From F1-120-MAGs238 sp964484185 (GTDB taxonomy: Bacteria > Planctomycetota > Phycisphaerae > Phycisphaerales > UBA1924), in the NCBI GenBank assembly GCA_964484185.1, contig CAZAEQ010000019.1:1-64000 (forward strand): DNA of 64,000 bases. The letters run 5' to 3'. The position numbers and the translations under genes were made by a program. Numbering within the stretch: position 1 is the first letter of the stretch; each line of letters opens with the position of its first letter. Shown here one piece after another: positions 34,475 through 43,863 of this stretch. The notes beneath the pieces are model-generated. The model was not told where the DNA came from and ran no database searches. It saw only the letters and a program-made list of their open reading frames with translations.

Positions 34475-35386
34475 ATGCAATCTGCGGCGTACTCATGGCG
34501 ACTTCTTCGAGCAGGCGAATTCCGCCTTGATGGCGGCTCGATGTTCGGTCTTATCCCTCGCACCGTCTGGACGAAGTCGGTCCCGATTGATGAACTGGGT
34601 CGAATCACGGTGCAGCACAATGTACTGCTGCTGGAGCGATCAGGCTCTGGTGATGGTCCAAAGCTCATAGTGCTGGAAACCGGCAGCGGCGACAAACTTG
34701 ATCCCAAGTTCCGCAATCTTTTCTCCATGGAGAATCGCTCGCTGCTTGACGCGCTGCACGAAGTTGATTGCCCGCTGAACGATGTCGGACTGGTCACATG
34801 CACGCACTTGCACTTTGACCACGCGGGTGGACTGACGCGATCTTCGCCAGCTGGCCCAGTTGCAACGTTCCCCAACGCTCGCGTTGTCGTCCAGGCGAAA
34901 GAACTCTCTGATGCCCGCGCTGGTCGCAGTGTCATGACCAAGACTTACTTCAAAGAGAACTACGACCCGCTCCAGGATCATCTTCACATCGTCGATTCTC
35001 CTCGTCCGTTCCCTGTAGGAATAATCCCCGATCGCAATGCAACACCGATCGGCGATGTTTCAGTTCGCGAGACTTTTATCGCCCCTGGACTCAGCGTCTT
35101 CCTCTGCCCGGGACATACCTGGGGTCAGCAGGCGATGAAGTTTACAGATGACAAGGGCCGCACTGTCGTTTTTGTACCAGATGTCATGCCTACGGCAGCA
35201 CATGTGGGCCAAACCTATAGCCTCGCCTATGACGTCGAACCGTACACGACACTGCTCTCCAAGACCTGGTTTCTTGCCGAGGCTGCCCGGCACGACTGGC
35301 TGCTGGTACTGGATCATGAGCCGGGAAACCCCCTCTTTCGAGTTCGCCCGGATGATAAAGGCTGGTACAAGCTGCAGCCGGAATAG
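34475..35386 (+). CDS. metallo-beta-lactamase-fold hydrolase
   Basis: A 303-residue cytosolic hydrolase. The metal-binding motif HLHFDHAGG (HxHxDH) lies near residue 110, with a later PGHTWGQQ histidine, VPDVMPTAAHV and LDHEPGNPLF completing the site. The layout fits N-acyl homoserine lactonase-like or other lactone/thioester hydrolases of the MBL superfamily. Substrate unknown. The frame is open upstream to 34118, but that part is antisense to the transglutaminase gene. The 76 bp between the two ATGs must contain both promoters. Confidence 0.88.
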   Translation: MQSAAYSWRLLRAGEFRLDGGSMFGLIPRTVWTKSVPIDELGRITVQHNVLLLERSGSGDGPKLIVLETGSGDKLDPKFRNLFSMENRSLLDALHEVDCPLNDVGLVTCTHLHFDHAGGLTRSSPAGPVATFPNARVVVQAKELSDARAGRSVMTKTYFKENYDPLQDHLHIVDSPRPFPVGIIPDRNATPIGDVSVRETFIAPGLSVFLCPGHTWGQQAMKFTDDKGRTVVFVPDVMPTAAHVGQTYSLAYDVEPYTTLLSKTWFLAEAARHDWLLVLDHEPGNPLFRVRPDDKGWYKLQPE

Positions 35387-35434
35387 ACTACAGTCCCTGA
35401 GAAGGCAAGAAGGCGAATCGCGATAGGAAATGTA

Positions 35435-36094
35435 TTGAGCACTACCGCAGACAACACGGCCCAACCAGGTGCATCGCTGCCGTCAGATTCGCCGCGCATG
35501 CTCACTGTCAAGCCAACGCTGTTTGATCGCCTTGATCGGTGGTTCAGTAAGCTGTCTGCTCGCAGCCCATTCTGGCAACGCATCGCCAGTTTCATTTTCA
35601 TGCCATACTCCTTTAAGAGCGGCATTCAAATGAAACGCCTGGGCGAGAATTCCTTCTTTGCCGTCCTTCCTTTTAAGCGCATCAATAAGAACTGGTACAA
35701 CGCCATGGCCGGGGCGGCCCTGCTCGGTAATGCGGAGATTGCTGGCGGCATGTACGTCTTTGACCTCGCTGGCGGCGACTACACCGTGGTCTGCAAGAAC
35801 CTGGAATTCAAGTTCCTCCGCCCATGCTTTGGCGATGCCATTTACAAGATCACGCCACGCGAAGATCTCATGGCGTTCATCAAGTCCGGTGATGAGTTCA
35901 ACATCACGCTCGACATGGAAATTGTCCAGGCCCCGATCGTGCCGGAAAAGGCTAAATCCGCGGCAGGGAAGGTCCTTCCCAAGGCAGTGGGAGAGAAGGT
36001 CGCTGGCAAGGAACGTCGCGTCGGCAAATGTGTTGTCACGTTCCACGTGACGCCAAAGTCACATCAGCTCGCTAAAGGCCGCCGCATTCGCTGA
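35435..36094 (+). CDS. DUF4442-like hot-dog fold protein (putative thioesterase)
   Basis: A 219-residue protein. The central part (KRINKNWYNAMAGAALLGNAEIAGGMYVF, then CKNLEFKFLRPCFGDAIY and a DEFNITLDMEIVQ strand) fits the DUF4442/YiiD_C group of hot-dog acyl thioesterases. The C-terminus is basic. The start is a TTG at 35435, seven bases after AGGAA, which is a plausible ribosome-binding site. It lies 48 bp after the MBL hydrolase gene in the same direction. Confidence 0.7.
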   Translation: MSTTADNTAQPGASLPSDSPRMLTVKPTLFDRLDRWFSKLSARSPFWQRIASFIFMPYSFKSGIQMKRLGENSFFAVLPFKRINKNWYNAMAGAALLGNAEIAGGMYVFDLAGGDYTVVCKNLEFKFLRPCFGDAIYKITPREDLMAFIKSGDEFNITLDMEIVQAPIVPEKAKSAAGKVLPKAVGEKVAGKERRVGKCVVTFHVTPKSHQLAKGRRIR

Positions 36095-36144
36095 TTTCAC
36101 TCGCGCGCTTTCCCTGTCCATATTGACGCGCCCATAATGATGCC

Positions 36145-37362
36145 TTGTCCAACGAGCCCCTCAAACCCGCTTCTGCCATCGGCCGCGCCTTTTACCTGGC
36201 CAGTTCCTGGACCTGGTGCATCGGCATGTTTTTGCCGTTGGTGCTTATCCGAGATTTTGGTCCTTGGGCGTGGCTTGTCTTTGCAGCGCCAAATGTCATC
36301 GGGGCGGCGGCGATGGGCTGGATTCTGCATCGGCCCGGCGCAAGCGAATCGATCATTGCTGCCCACCGGCCTGCGATGCGGTTGTTTTCGCTGATCACGG
36401 TTGCGTTTCACGCGGCGTTCTTCGTGCTTGTGCTCGCACCGATGACCAGGTTCTTTGATCTGCCGCCTTGGGTTTTGTTTCTCCCTGCGATCCTCTTCGT
36501 CGTTTCCCGCGGCATCGGCGGCGTCATTTCCTCGATTCTCGTCTACATCGTCAGCGTTGTTGCGATGCTTAACTTGATTGATGGTGGTGCGATCGCCCGG
36601 GCCCAGTCGGTATTGCCAACGCCGATAGTTCCCGCCGCCGATTTGCTCTTTATGCTACCGATCTGCACATTTGGATTTCTGCTCTGTCCATACCTGGACC
36701 TCACGTTTCACAGAGCCCGCCGCCAAACAACGACATCTGGCGCCAAACTCGCTTTTACGCTCGGCTTCGGGGTTCTGTTCCTGCTCATGATCGCTGCTAC
36801 GCCCCTGTACGGCCCGCTCTTCTGGAACGAATCAACTCGCGCCGAAGCAGTTCTGGCGGCAATGGCTCCATGGGTCTGGATTCACATCGCCTCGCAGCTC
36901 TTCTTCACGTGCGGCATTCACAGCGCCGAATGTGGTGAAGATGACCAGGTCACAGGCAAGCTCAAACCCAATCTCTGGTCGCGCATCTGCATGTTGCTCT
37001 TGCCGCTTGCACTTCTAGTCGCCTGGCTCGGCAGTGAGTATCTTCCCGATGCTCCACTCCTGGCAACATCGTCTAACACCGCACTCATCTGGTACCGGTT
37101 TTTTCTGTCGGCATATGGACTGCTCTTGCCTGCGTATGTGTGGATATGCATGATTCCACGCCGCGGGGAGAAGACCGCAAACCCAACGACTCGACACATA
37201 GCTATCTGGCTACTTGCATGTCTCGGGGCGTCGCCGTTCTACTGGTTCGGATTTATGGAGCGACAGACTGTCTGGCTTATCCCCGGCCTTGCCATTGTCC
37301 TTGCCTCGCGTGCGCTCATTCCCTGGCGAGTGCTGCCAGCACGGCCGCTGCGGTCTGCCTGA
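36145..37362 (+). CDS. polytopic membrane protein of unknown function
   Basis: A 405-residue protein with about ten hydrophobic segments, beginning YLASSWTWCIGMFLPLVLI. Short loops contain few charged residues. No transporter or enzyme motif is recognised. The start is a TTG at 36145 (LSNEPLKPAS), since no ATG lies near the first helix. The last 47 bp overlap the convergent queG gene. A small planctomycete-specific family is likely. Confidence 0.72.
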   Translation: MSNEPLKPASAIGRAFYLASSWTWCIGMFLPLVLIRDFGPWAWLVFAAPNVIGAAAMGWILHRPGASESIIAAHRPAMRLFSLITVAFHAAFFVLVLAPMTRFFDLPPWVLFLPAILFVVSRGIGGVISSILVYIVSVVAMLNLIDGGAIARAQSVLPTPIVPAADLLFMLPICTFGFLLCPYLDLTFHRARRQTTTSGAKLAFTLGFGVLFLLMIAATPLYGPLFWNESTRAEAVLAAMAPWVWIHIASQLFFTCGIHSAECGEDDQVTGKLKPNLWSRICMLLLPLALLVAWLGSEYLPDAPLLATSSNTALIWYRFFLSAYGLLLPAYVWICMIPRRGEKTANPTTRHIAIWLLACLGASPFYWFGFMERQTVWLIPGLAIVLASRALIPWRVLPARPLRSA

Positions 37363-38470
37363 TTGTGTCAGTCTCGCGAGAATCGATCGCCAATTCCTGA
37401 ATTCTCGCCAGCAATCCGGTGTTGGCTTGCTTTGCCAATGAATTCCCTGCCGCGATGAGTGCATTGCGTTTCATGGTCTCAAGCGGCGCCCGCTTCATCG
37501 GCGATGTTTTGAATGCCTCGCGCCGATCATCTTCTTTCCAGTTCAGGACTTCAAGCAACGGAAATCCGCTTCGCCTCACCGCATACGCGGGTTGCACGGC
37601 GGCTCCCTCTTCAACTTCAAGTTCTCGCGGCGCGGCGGTGCCCCAATCTCCCGGCTGCGGCGGCTGATATCCGACTCTCAACTCCGGCATCGCCGCACTG
37701 ATGCTCCGGGCTGAGTTATGCGGACAGACCTCCTGGCACACATCGCACCCAAACAACCAGTCGCCCATCGCCGCGTGCAGTTCCGGCTTCACTTCGCCGC
37801 GATGCTCGATTGTCAGATAGGAAATGCACTTGCTTCCATCCACGCTGTAAGGCGTGATCGCTTTGGTCGGGCATGCATCAATGCATCGAGTACAGGTCCC
37901 GCAATGATCTGAAACAACCGCTTCCGGCGACTCTTCAAGTTCAACAGTTGTCAGGATTGATCCAATGACAAAATAACTTCCACGCTCCGGATGTATCAGC
38001 AGGGTGTTTTTCGCAATCCACCCCAGGCCCGCTCGGGCGGCGTACTCCCGTTCTAGCAGTGGGGCGGTGTCAACACACGTTCGAAACTTGTGCCCTGGAA
38101 AATCTGGGCGCAGTGCATCTGCCACATTGTGCAGCCGCCGTTTCACAAAATCGTGGTAGTCTCGTCCTCGGGCATATCGGGCCACCCGACCGCGTCCCGC
38201 CTCGTCCTTCTCCCTCGCCCCGCCGCGCACGGCGTATTGGTCCGCAACCAGAATCAAACTCACAGCACCGGCCAACAGGCGCTCCGGGTCAAGGCGATCC
38301 GCCACCTGCTCCTGCAGATAGTCCATGTCGCCATGCTTCCCCGCCGCAAGCCATTCCAGCAACTCGCGAGCGCGCACCGTGGGCGTACAGCGGGCAAAGC
38401 CCACATCCGCGAAACCTTCACGTTTCGCCAGTTCCCGAATTCGATCTTCAAGACTTCCCACTCGATGCAA
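37316..38470 (-). CDS. queG: epoxyqueuosine reductase
   Basis: Catalyses the final step of queuosine synthesis in tRNA, reducing epoxyqueuosine with cobalamin. The 384-residue product has the Fe-S module CGTCTRCIDACPTKAI and a second cluster motif CDVCQEVCPHN, plus the N-terminal cobalamin-domain segments FADVGFARC, LILVADQYAV and RTCVDTAPLLEREYAARAGLGWIAKNT. C-terminal HEAT-like helices end the protein. The predicted start is a TTG at 38470 with a GTG at 38461 as alternative. It is divergent from the acylphosphatase gene, 35 bp away. Confidence 0.95.
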   Translation of the reverse strand: MHRVGSLEDRIRELAKREGFADVGFARCTPTVRARELLEWLAAGKHGDMDYLQEQVADRLDPERLLAGAVSLILVADQYAVRGGAREKDEAGRGRVARYARGRDYHDFVKRRLHNVADALRPDFPGHKFRTCVDTAPLLEREYAARAGLGWIAKNTLLIHPERGSYFVIGSILTTVELEESPEAVVSDHCGTCTRCIDACPTKAITPYSVDGSKCISYLTIEHRGEVKPELHAAMGDWLFGCDVCQEVCPHNSARSISAAMPELRVGYQPPQPGDWGTAAPRELEVEEGAAVQPAYAVRRSGFPLLEVLNWKEDDRREAFKTSPMKRAPLETMKRNALIAAGNSLAKQANTGLLARIQELAIDSRETDTIRQTAAAVLAALARE

Positions 38471-38505
38471 TGGTATTGACCTCTGAGCCCCCCAACACTT
38501 CCGCC

Positions 38506-38775
38506 ATGCAGCGGCGTCAGATTACCTACACAGGCCGAGTTCAGGGAGTTGGCTTCCGTGCTACTGCGCGCACCATCGCCCGCGACCATCCAATCACCGG
38601 CTGGGTCAAGAACGAAGACAACGGGTCAGTACTGCTTGAAGTTCAGGGCGAATCCGCCGCCATCGAGGCCTTTCTTTCGCACATTCGTGAGTCGCTCCAG
38701 CGATTCATCAAGACCGAAAACCAGGTTGATCTCGCACCACAACTCGACGAAGTCGAATTCTCAATAAGACGCTAA
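38506..38775 (+). CDS. acyP: acylphosphatase
   Basis: An 89-residue enzyme that hydrolyses acyl phosphates. The active-site loop GRVQGVGFRATAR (Arg and later Asn) and GWVKNEDNGSVLLEVQGE are typical of the family. The length also fits (about 90 residues). The ATG at 38506 was chosen from several in-frame candidates because it begins just before the first strand. It stands 18 bp before the HAD gene and probably shares its transcript. Confidence 0.92.
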   Translation: MQRRQITYTGRVQGVGFRATARTIARDHPITGWVKNEDNGSVLLEVQGESAAIEAFLSHIRESLQRFIKTENQVDLAPQLDEVEFSIRR

Positions 38776-38793
38776 CCACCCCTAAGGACCTCC

Positions 38794-39486
38794 ATGCTCA
38801 TTCTCTGGGATATCGATGGCACAATGCTCGTCACGCAGCGCAGCGGCATGGCCGCCATGCGTTCTGCGGGTCAGGACCTTTTTTCCCCAAACTTCAAAGT
38901 CGAAGGCGTCGATTACGCTGGCCGACTCGACCCGCTGATTATCGAAGAGCTCTTCCGCCTCAACGATGTCCCGTTCACACCCGAGAACCTGCTCGCGATC
39001 AAACTTGGGTATCAGGAGCACCTCGCCAGGCTCGTCGCTCAACCTGGTCGCGCTTCATCGCTTCCAGGTGTTCCCGCACTTCTCAATTCTCTGGCCCAAA
39101 ACACTTCGCTCACGCAAGGTCTCCTCACCGGCAATTGGGAAACTTCTGGCTTGCTCAAACTCCGCGCTGCGGGGATTGACCACTCCCACTTCAAAATCCG
39201 CGTTTGGGGTGATGAATCTCCTCACTCGCCGCCGAAGCGCGAACATCTTCCACGCGTCGCCATGGACCGATTGAACTCAATCCGCGGCGATGCCATCGAT
39301 CCATCAAAGGTCACGATCATCGGCGACACCCCTAACGATGTTCACTGTGCCAAGGTCCATGGATGCCGCTCACTCGGCGTCGCAACCGGAATATTCTCGG
39401 TCGCCGACCTGACGAGCGCGGGCGCAACTTACGCCGTCAAAGACCTCTCCGATGTCGATTCAATCTATCGCTGGCTTGTCGATTAA
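38794..39486 (+). CDS. HAD-superfamily hydrolase
   Basis: A 230-residue phosphatase-like enzyme. Motif I LILWDIDGTML (nucleophile Asp), motif II LLTGN, a lysine in the PPKREH region, and motif IV IIGDTPNDVHCAK are all present, with a helical cap between motif I and II. AAGGACCTCC precedes the ATG. It resembles phosphoglycolate phosphatase-type HADs, but the substrate cannot be told. Confidence 0.9.
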   Translation: MLILWDIDGTMLVTQRSGMAAMRSAGQDLFSPNFKVEGVDYAGRLDPLIIEELFRLNDVPFTPENLLAIKLGYQEHLARLVAQPGRASSLPGVPALLNSLAQNTSLTQGLLTGNWETSGLLKLRAAGIDHSHFKIRVWGDESPHSPPKREHLPRVAMDRLNSIRGDAIDPSKVTIIGDTPNDVHCAKVHGCRSLGVATGIFSVADLTSAGATYAVKDLSDVDSIYRWLVD

Positions 39487-39593
39487 CGCCCTTTCTCGCG
39501 GCTTCTCAGTTTGGTTATCGCAACCGACAATTCCAAAAACCGCCGGAGTCATTCACCGCGCTCCCCTACACTTCTCCTCTAGAAAGGCGGGTC

Positions 39594-40349
39594 ATGTCCG
39601 AGTCTTACCGAGCTTTGTGCAGCGACTTCTACGTCAATCAGAAGCTCCAGGTAAAACTGGATCTTCCGAGAGACCGCGGCACCCTCCTTGAGATGTTCGA
39701 ACGTGTCCGCAAGCAGTTCCCCGCAATGGCTACTTTCCGCCGTTATAAGGAAGAACTCGCTCTGGAGTCGCCACAGTCCGATGCGCCGCACCGCTGGCTC
39801 GCCGTCCGCGGCAACAACATCCGCACAGGCTCAGTCAACGCCGCCAGCTTCGAAGAGTGCTACCGCCTTCACCGCGCCATTCTTGAACTCGCCCCCATGT
39901 ACCTCACGATCAGCCCGCTCGATGTCGATTGCATCGAGTTGCTCTTCGGTTTTGATTTGATTGCTTCCGGCAGTCACGATCAGATCGTCTATGAGGCTCT
40001 TTACGCGGGTTCACCGCTGGCCAATCTTCTCGATGTGGAAGGAACCCGCCCGATCGATTGTCAGCCTGTCATGGCCATCGCCATTCCGCAGAAGGCTGGC
40101 CGCGAAATTGAGGCGTTTTTCGAGGTGAAAACCCGCTCGCGCCATGCTGCGGTCTCTCCCGAAGGCGACTCGCCGGACCCGATCAGCGTCTACCTCACGC
40201 TTCGTCGGTTTGGCTCTGTCAACGACATTAAAGACCTCAACACCATATTCAATGACCTCGCCCGCATCGGTGAAGAACTCATCGATACGCGGGTTATTCC
40301 GCGATTGCTCGTGCCGCTACGCAACGCGATTACGCCCTACAACCACTAA
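39594..40349 (+). CDS. conserved-looking soluble protein, unknown function
   Basis: A 251-residue protein without signal peptide or membrane segment. AAAGGCGGG stands five bases before the ATG at 39594. Its helical and beta segments (DRGTLLEMFERVRKQFPAM, FEVKTRSRHAAVSPEG, ISVYLTLRRFGSVND) look like a compact domain, but I do not recognise the family. It follows the HAD gene after 107 bp that hold nothing notable. Confidence 0.75.
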   Translation: MSESYRALCSDFYVNQKLQVKLDLPRDRGTLLEMFERVRKQFPAMATFRRYKEELALESPQSDAPHRWLAVRGNNIRTGSVNAASFEECYRLHRAILELAPMYLTISPLDVDCIELLFGFDLIASGSHDQIVYEALYAGSPLANLLDVEGTRPIDCQPVMAIAIPQKAGREIEAFFEVKTRSRHAAVSPEGDSPDPISVYLTLRRFGSVNDIKDLNTIFNDLARIGEELIDTRVIPRLLVPLRNAITPYNH

Positions 40350-40359
40350 TTGCATTTTC

Positions 40360-40734
40360 GTGGCGGCACTGGCAACCTGTAGCCTTGCGCACCTGTATCA
40401 TTTGCACTTGAACAGTCTCTTCTCGATTATCCCATCGCTCCTGCTTACGCAAGCAACAAACGCACGCGAACGCGTCGTGGTGGTCACCGGCATCCTTATC
40501 GCACTTTGCCTCGTGGGCGGCACCGCAATACTGCTACTTCGCCGCCGCCTGTTTCAAAAAGAAAATGATGATGCGGTCGCTGGCTCTCTCTTTGAACAAC
40601 TCCGCGGTATGCGCGACCGCGGTGAAATCTCCTCCGAAGAATTTGAGCAAACTCGCCAGTCGATGATCCGCCGCGTCAAAGAGAAATCAAACGCGGTTCC
40701 AACCGCAACTTCATCAAAGAAACCCGGAAAATAA
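40360..40734 (+). CDS. small membrane protein with SHOCT-like C-terminus
   Basis: About 124 residues. A hydrophobic N-terminus, one membrane helix (VVVVTGILIALCLVGGTAILLL), and a C-terminal helix pair (FEQLRGMRDRGEISSEEFEQ) that resembles SHOCT oligomerisation modules. The start is unsure: GTG at 40360 or TTG at 40408, neither with a clear ribosome-binding site. It begins 11 bp after the preceding gene. Function unknown. Confidence 0.62.
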   Translation: MAALATCSLAHLYHLHLNSLFSIIPSLLLTQATNARERVVVVTGILIALCLVGGTAILLLRRRLFQKENDDAVAGSLFEQLRGMRDRGEISSEEFEQTRQSMIRRVKEKSNAVPTATSSKKPGK

Positions 40735-40975
40735 TAACGTCCGAGAACCGCACTTGCTCCTGTTGCCGCTTTGTTCGCCTTTTCCGAGTGAATGCACGCC
40801 GTTTGTGCCGAACCGCCGCGGAACCTTCACTCTCCTTGCTCGGTCCCTGTAGAGATATGTCCTTACACAACCGATATTCTCTGGCACGCGCAAAATGGTG
40901 TGGAGCATTTCCCGCCAACGTGCTATGTTCTGCTGTAGTAATCTCAGGATTCCTTCAGCACTGATCGAGGATCGC

Positions 40976-42319
40976 ATGGCCAAGAATCGCAACGACGGTG
41001 ATAACAACACTCCAAACCGCCCCGGTGACTCACCCGCCGGCGCTTCCGCAACCACTGGTGATTTCAAAGGCCGTCGCGTCACAACGTGCTCGTTCTGCGG
41101 CAAGACCAGCCGCGAAGTTGGCCCCATGGTCGAAGGACCAAACGAGGTCTACGTCTGCAGCAATTGCACAGACCTTTGCCAGAATATTTTCCGCCAGGAA
41201 CGCAAGCGCGTCACCAGCGTCTCGAGCACACTCCGCGATATTCCGACACCACGCGACATCAAAGACCATCTCGATCAATACGTCATCGGGCAGGACTTCG
41301 CAAAACGCGGCCTCTCGGTCGCTGTTCATAATCACTACAAGCGCCTGCTCCACCTTGAACAAGGCGGCAACGCTGACATCGAACTTGATAAGAGCAACAT
41401 CCTCTTCATCGGTCCCACTGGCTCGGGCAAGACGCTCATGGCCAAGACTCTGGCTCGCATGTTGAAGGTGCCGTTTGCGATCGGTGATGCGACAACGCTC
41501 ACCGAAGCTGGTTACGTCGGCGAAGATGTTGAGAATCTTATTCTCCGCCTTTTGCAGGCCGCCGACTTCGATCTCGAATCCGCACAGCGCGGCATTATCT
41601 ACATCGACGAAATCGACAAGGTCGGCAAGACCTCGAACAACGTCAGCATCACCCGCGACGTCTCAGGCGAAGGCGTGCAGCAGTCGCTCCTGAAAATGCT
41701 CGAAGGCACGATCTCAAACGTTCCTCCTCAGGGCGGCCGCAAGCACCCCGAGCAGCAGTACATCCAGGTCGACACCGCCAACATCCTCTTCATCTGTGGT
41801 GGCAGCTTCAGTGGCATGGAAGACATCATCCGCCGCCGCGTGGGTAAGACCCGCATCGGTTTCAAGACCACTGCAGACATGCAGAACATGGTCGATGACC
41901 GTGCATCAATCCTCCAGCAAGTCACCGCCGAAGATCTCATCGAATTCGGCATGATTCCTGAATTCGTCGGTCGTCTCCCGGTCCTCGCGCCGCTCATGCC
42001 CATGACTGTTGAAGTCTTGATGAGCGTCTTGAAGGAGCCCAAGAACGCGATTATCAAGCAGTATCAGCACCTCTTCGAAATCGAAGGGGCGAAGCTCGAA
42101 TTCACCGAAGGCGCACTTCGCGAAATCGCCAAGCGCGCCGTAAAGCGTGAAACCGGTGCTCGTGCACTTCGTGCAGTCATCGAAGAGATGATGATCGATC
42201 TGATGTTTGAACTCCCCGGCGGCCAGTGGCGCGGCTACGAATTCGTCATCGACGAAAACGCCATTAAGTCACGCCAGGGCCTCAAAGACATCGCGACCAA
42301 GCGCAAGATCACGGCGTAA
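40976..42319 (+). CDS. clpX: ATP-dependent Clp protease ATP-binding subunit ClpX
   Basis: A 447-residue AAA+ unfoldase that feeds substrates to ClpP. The N-terminal zinc domain has CSFCGK...VCSNCTDLC. Then follow Walker A (GPTGSGKTLMAKTLA), the pore loop area (ATTLTEAGYVGEDVENL), Walker B (GIIYIDEIDKVGK), sensor segments and EFVGRLPVLAPL, the ClpX-specific C-terminus with GARALRAVIEEMM. The ATG at 40976 follows GAGG. No clpP is adjacent, so it is a stand-alone copy with its own terminator. Confidence 0.97.
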   Translation: MAKNRNDGDNNTPNRPGDSPAGASATTGDFKGRRVTTCSFCGKTSREVGPMVEGPNEVYVCSNCTDLCQNIFRQERKRVTSVSSTLRDIPTPRDIKDHLDQYVIGQDFAKRGLSVAVHNHYKRLLHLEQGGNADIELDKSNILFIGPTGSGKTLMAKTLARMLKVPFAIGDATTLTEAGYVGEDVENLILRLLQAADFDLESAQRGIIYIDEIDKVGKTSNNVSITRDVSGEGVQQSLLKMLEGTISNVPPQGGRKHPEQQYIQVDTANILFICGGSFSGMEDIIRRRVGKTRIGFKTTADMQNMVDDRASILQQVTAEDLIEFGMIPEFVGRLPVLAPLMPMTVEVLMSVLKEPKNAIIKQYQHLFEIEGAKLEFTEGALREIAKRAVKRETGARALRAVIEEMMIDLMFELPGGQWRGYEFVIDENAIKSRQGLKDIATKRKITA

Positions 42320-42348
42320 GGTCAGGAGCTGTAGTTCTGTCACACCAA

Positions 42349-42379
42349 GGGCGAGCCAAACGGCTCGTCCTTTTCTTTT
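42349..42379 (+). terminator. terminator after clpX
   Basis: GGGCGAGCC (42349-42357), loop AAAC, GGCTCGTCC (42362-42370) with one G-U pair, then TTTTCTTTT. It lies 30 bp after the clpX stop. Confidence 0.88.
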
Positions 42380-42432
42380 GCGTTCCATTTTCCTCGTGCA
42401 AGGATTTAATCTGCAACCTCATCCGGCGAGCG

Positions 42433-43671
42433 CTATGAGGCCAACTGGGGAACAAGGCCCATCTGCTCCAGAACTGTCCGCATCTGTTTCCAGCGCTGCT
42501 CCAGTGTTCCGGTGTAGCCAATCGACAGTCGGACCAGGCCGGGCTCAATCACCGCTTTCTTAAGCTCTTCCTCTGGCATCTCGCTGCTCGTCGAAGCCGC
42601 CGAACACGACATCAGCGTTTCGCTGTATCCAAGGCTCACCGCCATGAGCCCGAAGCGATGTTCGTTCTGAAGCAGCCCCATGAACTCAAATGCCTTTGCG
42701 CGAGTTCCCAGATCAAGCGTGAGAATCCCCCCAAATCCAAAATCGGGGCTTGCAAGTTTCTTCAGGAGCGCGTGGTCAGGATGAGAAGGCAGGCCAGGAT
42801 ACGTCACGGCGAGTTTCAATTCGTTGAGCCGCTCCGCAAACACGTGAGCACGGCGGCTGTGCTCGCTCATTCGCAACCCCAGATGTGGTAATCGCAAACT
42901 GATATCGAACGCCACTTGAGGATCTATTGTCGGACCAAGCAGCATCAGCGAACCAGTATGAAGGTCCATCAGCTTCATGATGAACTCTGTAGTCCCGCAT
43001 ACGGCCCCCGCAATATGGTCACTCGCGCCGTTCATGAACTTCGTCAGGCTGTGCACCACGACATCCGCACCATGCTGGAGCGGCGAGACAATCAGCGGAG
43101 TGAACGTATTGTCTACAACCAATGCTGCGCCATGTCGGTGCGCGATCTCCGCAAGCTTCGGCAGGTCCGCTATTCGAAGCGTCGGGTTCGACATCGTCTC
43201 ACAATAAAGTACCTTAGTACGATCTGAGAATGCCCGCTCCACCGAAGCCAGATCCGATATGTCCACAAACGTCGTGTTCACATTCGCTTTGAGCGGCAGA
43301 TACTCACCCAGAAATGCATACGTGCCCCCATAAATCGCACGGCCCGCCACCACATGGTCTCCGGAGTTGCAAAGCTGCATGATCGTTGCCGCAATCGCCG
43401 CCAGACCGCTCGCCGCACAATACCCCGCTTTTGCTCCTTCGTACGCGGCGATCTGCCGCCCCAAAACATACACAGTTGGATTGAAGTGCCGCCCATAGAG
43501 ATAGCAGCCGCCCACGTCGGGTCCGAGTTGCCCGCCAAAGATCTCAGGCATCGTCGCTGGCTCGATCACCGTGAAGGTCGTACTCGCCTCCACCGACATG
43601 TTCACGCCGCCGTGCTCGCCGAATTCGTGACGAAGGTTCGCAAACGATTCGTTGGGGTCAAACTTTGTCAT
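42433..43671 (-). CDS. Cys/Met-metabolism PLP-dependent enzyme, copy 1
   Basis: A 412-residue fold-type I PLP enzyme of the trans-sulfuration family (cystathionine gamma-lyase/synthase, methionine gamma-lyase). Seen: YLYGRHFNPTVYVLGRQIA, GYCAASGLAAIAATI, LVVDNTFTPLIVSP and the PLP lysine in VHSLTKFMNG. Substrate specificity cannot be assigned. A paralogue with about 90 percent identical residues (counted by eye) sits at 46789-48039 in the same orientation. The start is the ATG at 43671. Neighbour of a GH78 rhamnosidase on the opposite strand. Confidence 0.9.
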   Translation of the reverse strand: MTKFDPNESFANLRHEFGEHGGVNMSVEASTTFTVIEPATMPEIFGGQLGPDVGGCYLYGRHFNPTVYVLGRQIAAYEGAKAGYCAASGLAAIAATIMQLCNSGDHVVAGRAIYGGTYAFLGEYLPLKANVNTTFVDISDLASVERAFSDRTKVLYCETMSNPTLRIADLPKLAEIAHRHGAALVVDNTFTPLIVSPLQHGADVVVHSLTKFMNGASDHIAGAVCGTTEFIMKLMDLHTGSLMLLGPTIDPQVAFDISLRLPHLGLRMSEHSRRAHVFAERLNELKLAVTYPGLPSHPDHALLKKLASPDFGFGGILTLDLGTRAKAFEFMGLLQNEHRFGLMAVSLGYSETLMSCSAASTSSEMPEEELKKAVIEPGLVRLSIGYTGTLEQRWKQMRTVLEQMGLVPQLAS

Positions 43672-43784
43672 AGGTACAGAATCGTATGACACGCATTACT
43701 GACTGCGTTATACCTCCGCGATGCTGCGTTCGGTACTGTTCTCCCAATCTAAAGTACATCTAAAGTCGTTTTCGGATACGATTA

Positions 43785-43829
43785 AGCACCTGACAGACTG
43801 AGGTGAGACGGCACCTCAGCAATGTGCTT
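43785..43829 (+). promoter_or_regulatory. hairpin in the rhamnosidase upstream region
   Basis: CTGAGGTG (43798-43805) pairs perfectly with CACCTCAG (43812-43819), loop AGACGG; outer AAGCAC (43785-43790) and GTGCTT (43824-43829) extend the stem. It lies 35 bp before the GH78 ATG in the divergent interval 43672-43863. No T-tract follows. It could be an operator or a 5' leader structure. Confidence 0.5.
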
Positions 43830-43863
43830 GTCGTGCTGAGATTACCAACAACGATCGGAAAAA

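Noticed and set aside
38059..38505. Long plus-strand extension before the acylphosphatase
   Set aside because: It is antisense to queG; the acylphosphatase family starts at the ATG at 38506.
40882..40905. Sigma54-like TGGCACG upstream of clpX
   Set aside because: The TTGC part does not follow at the required spacing.
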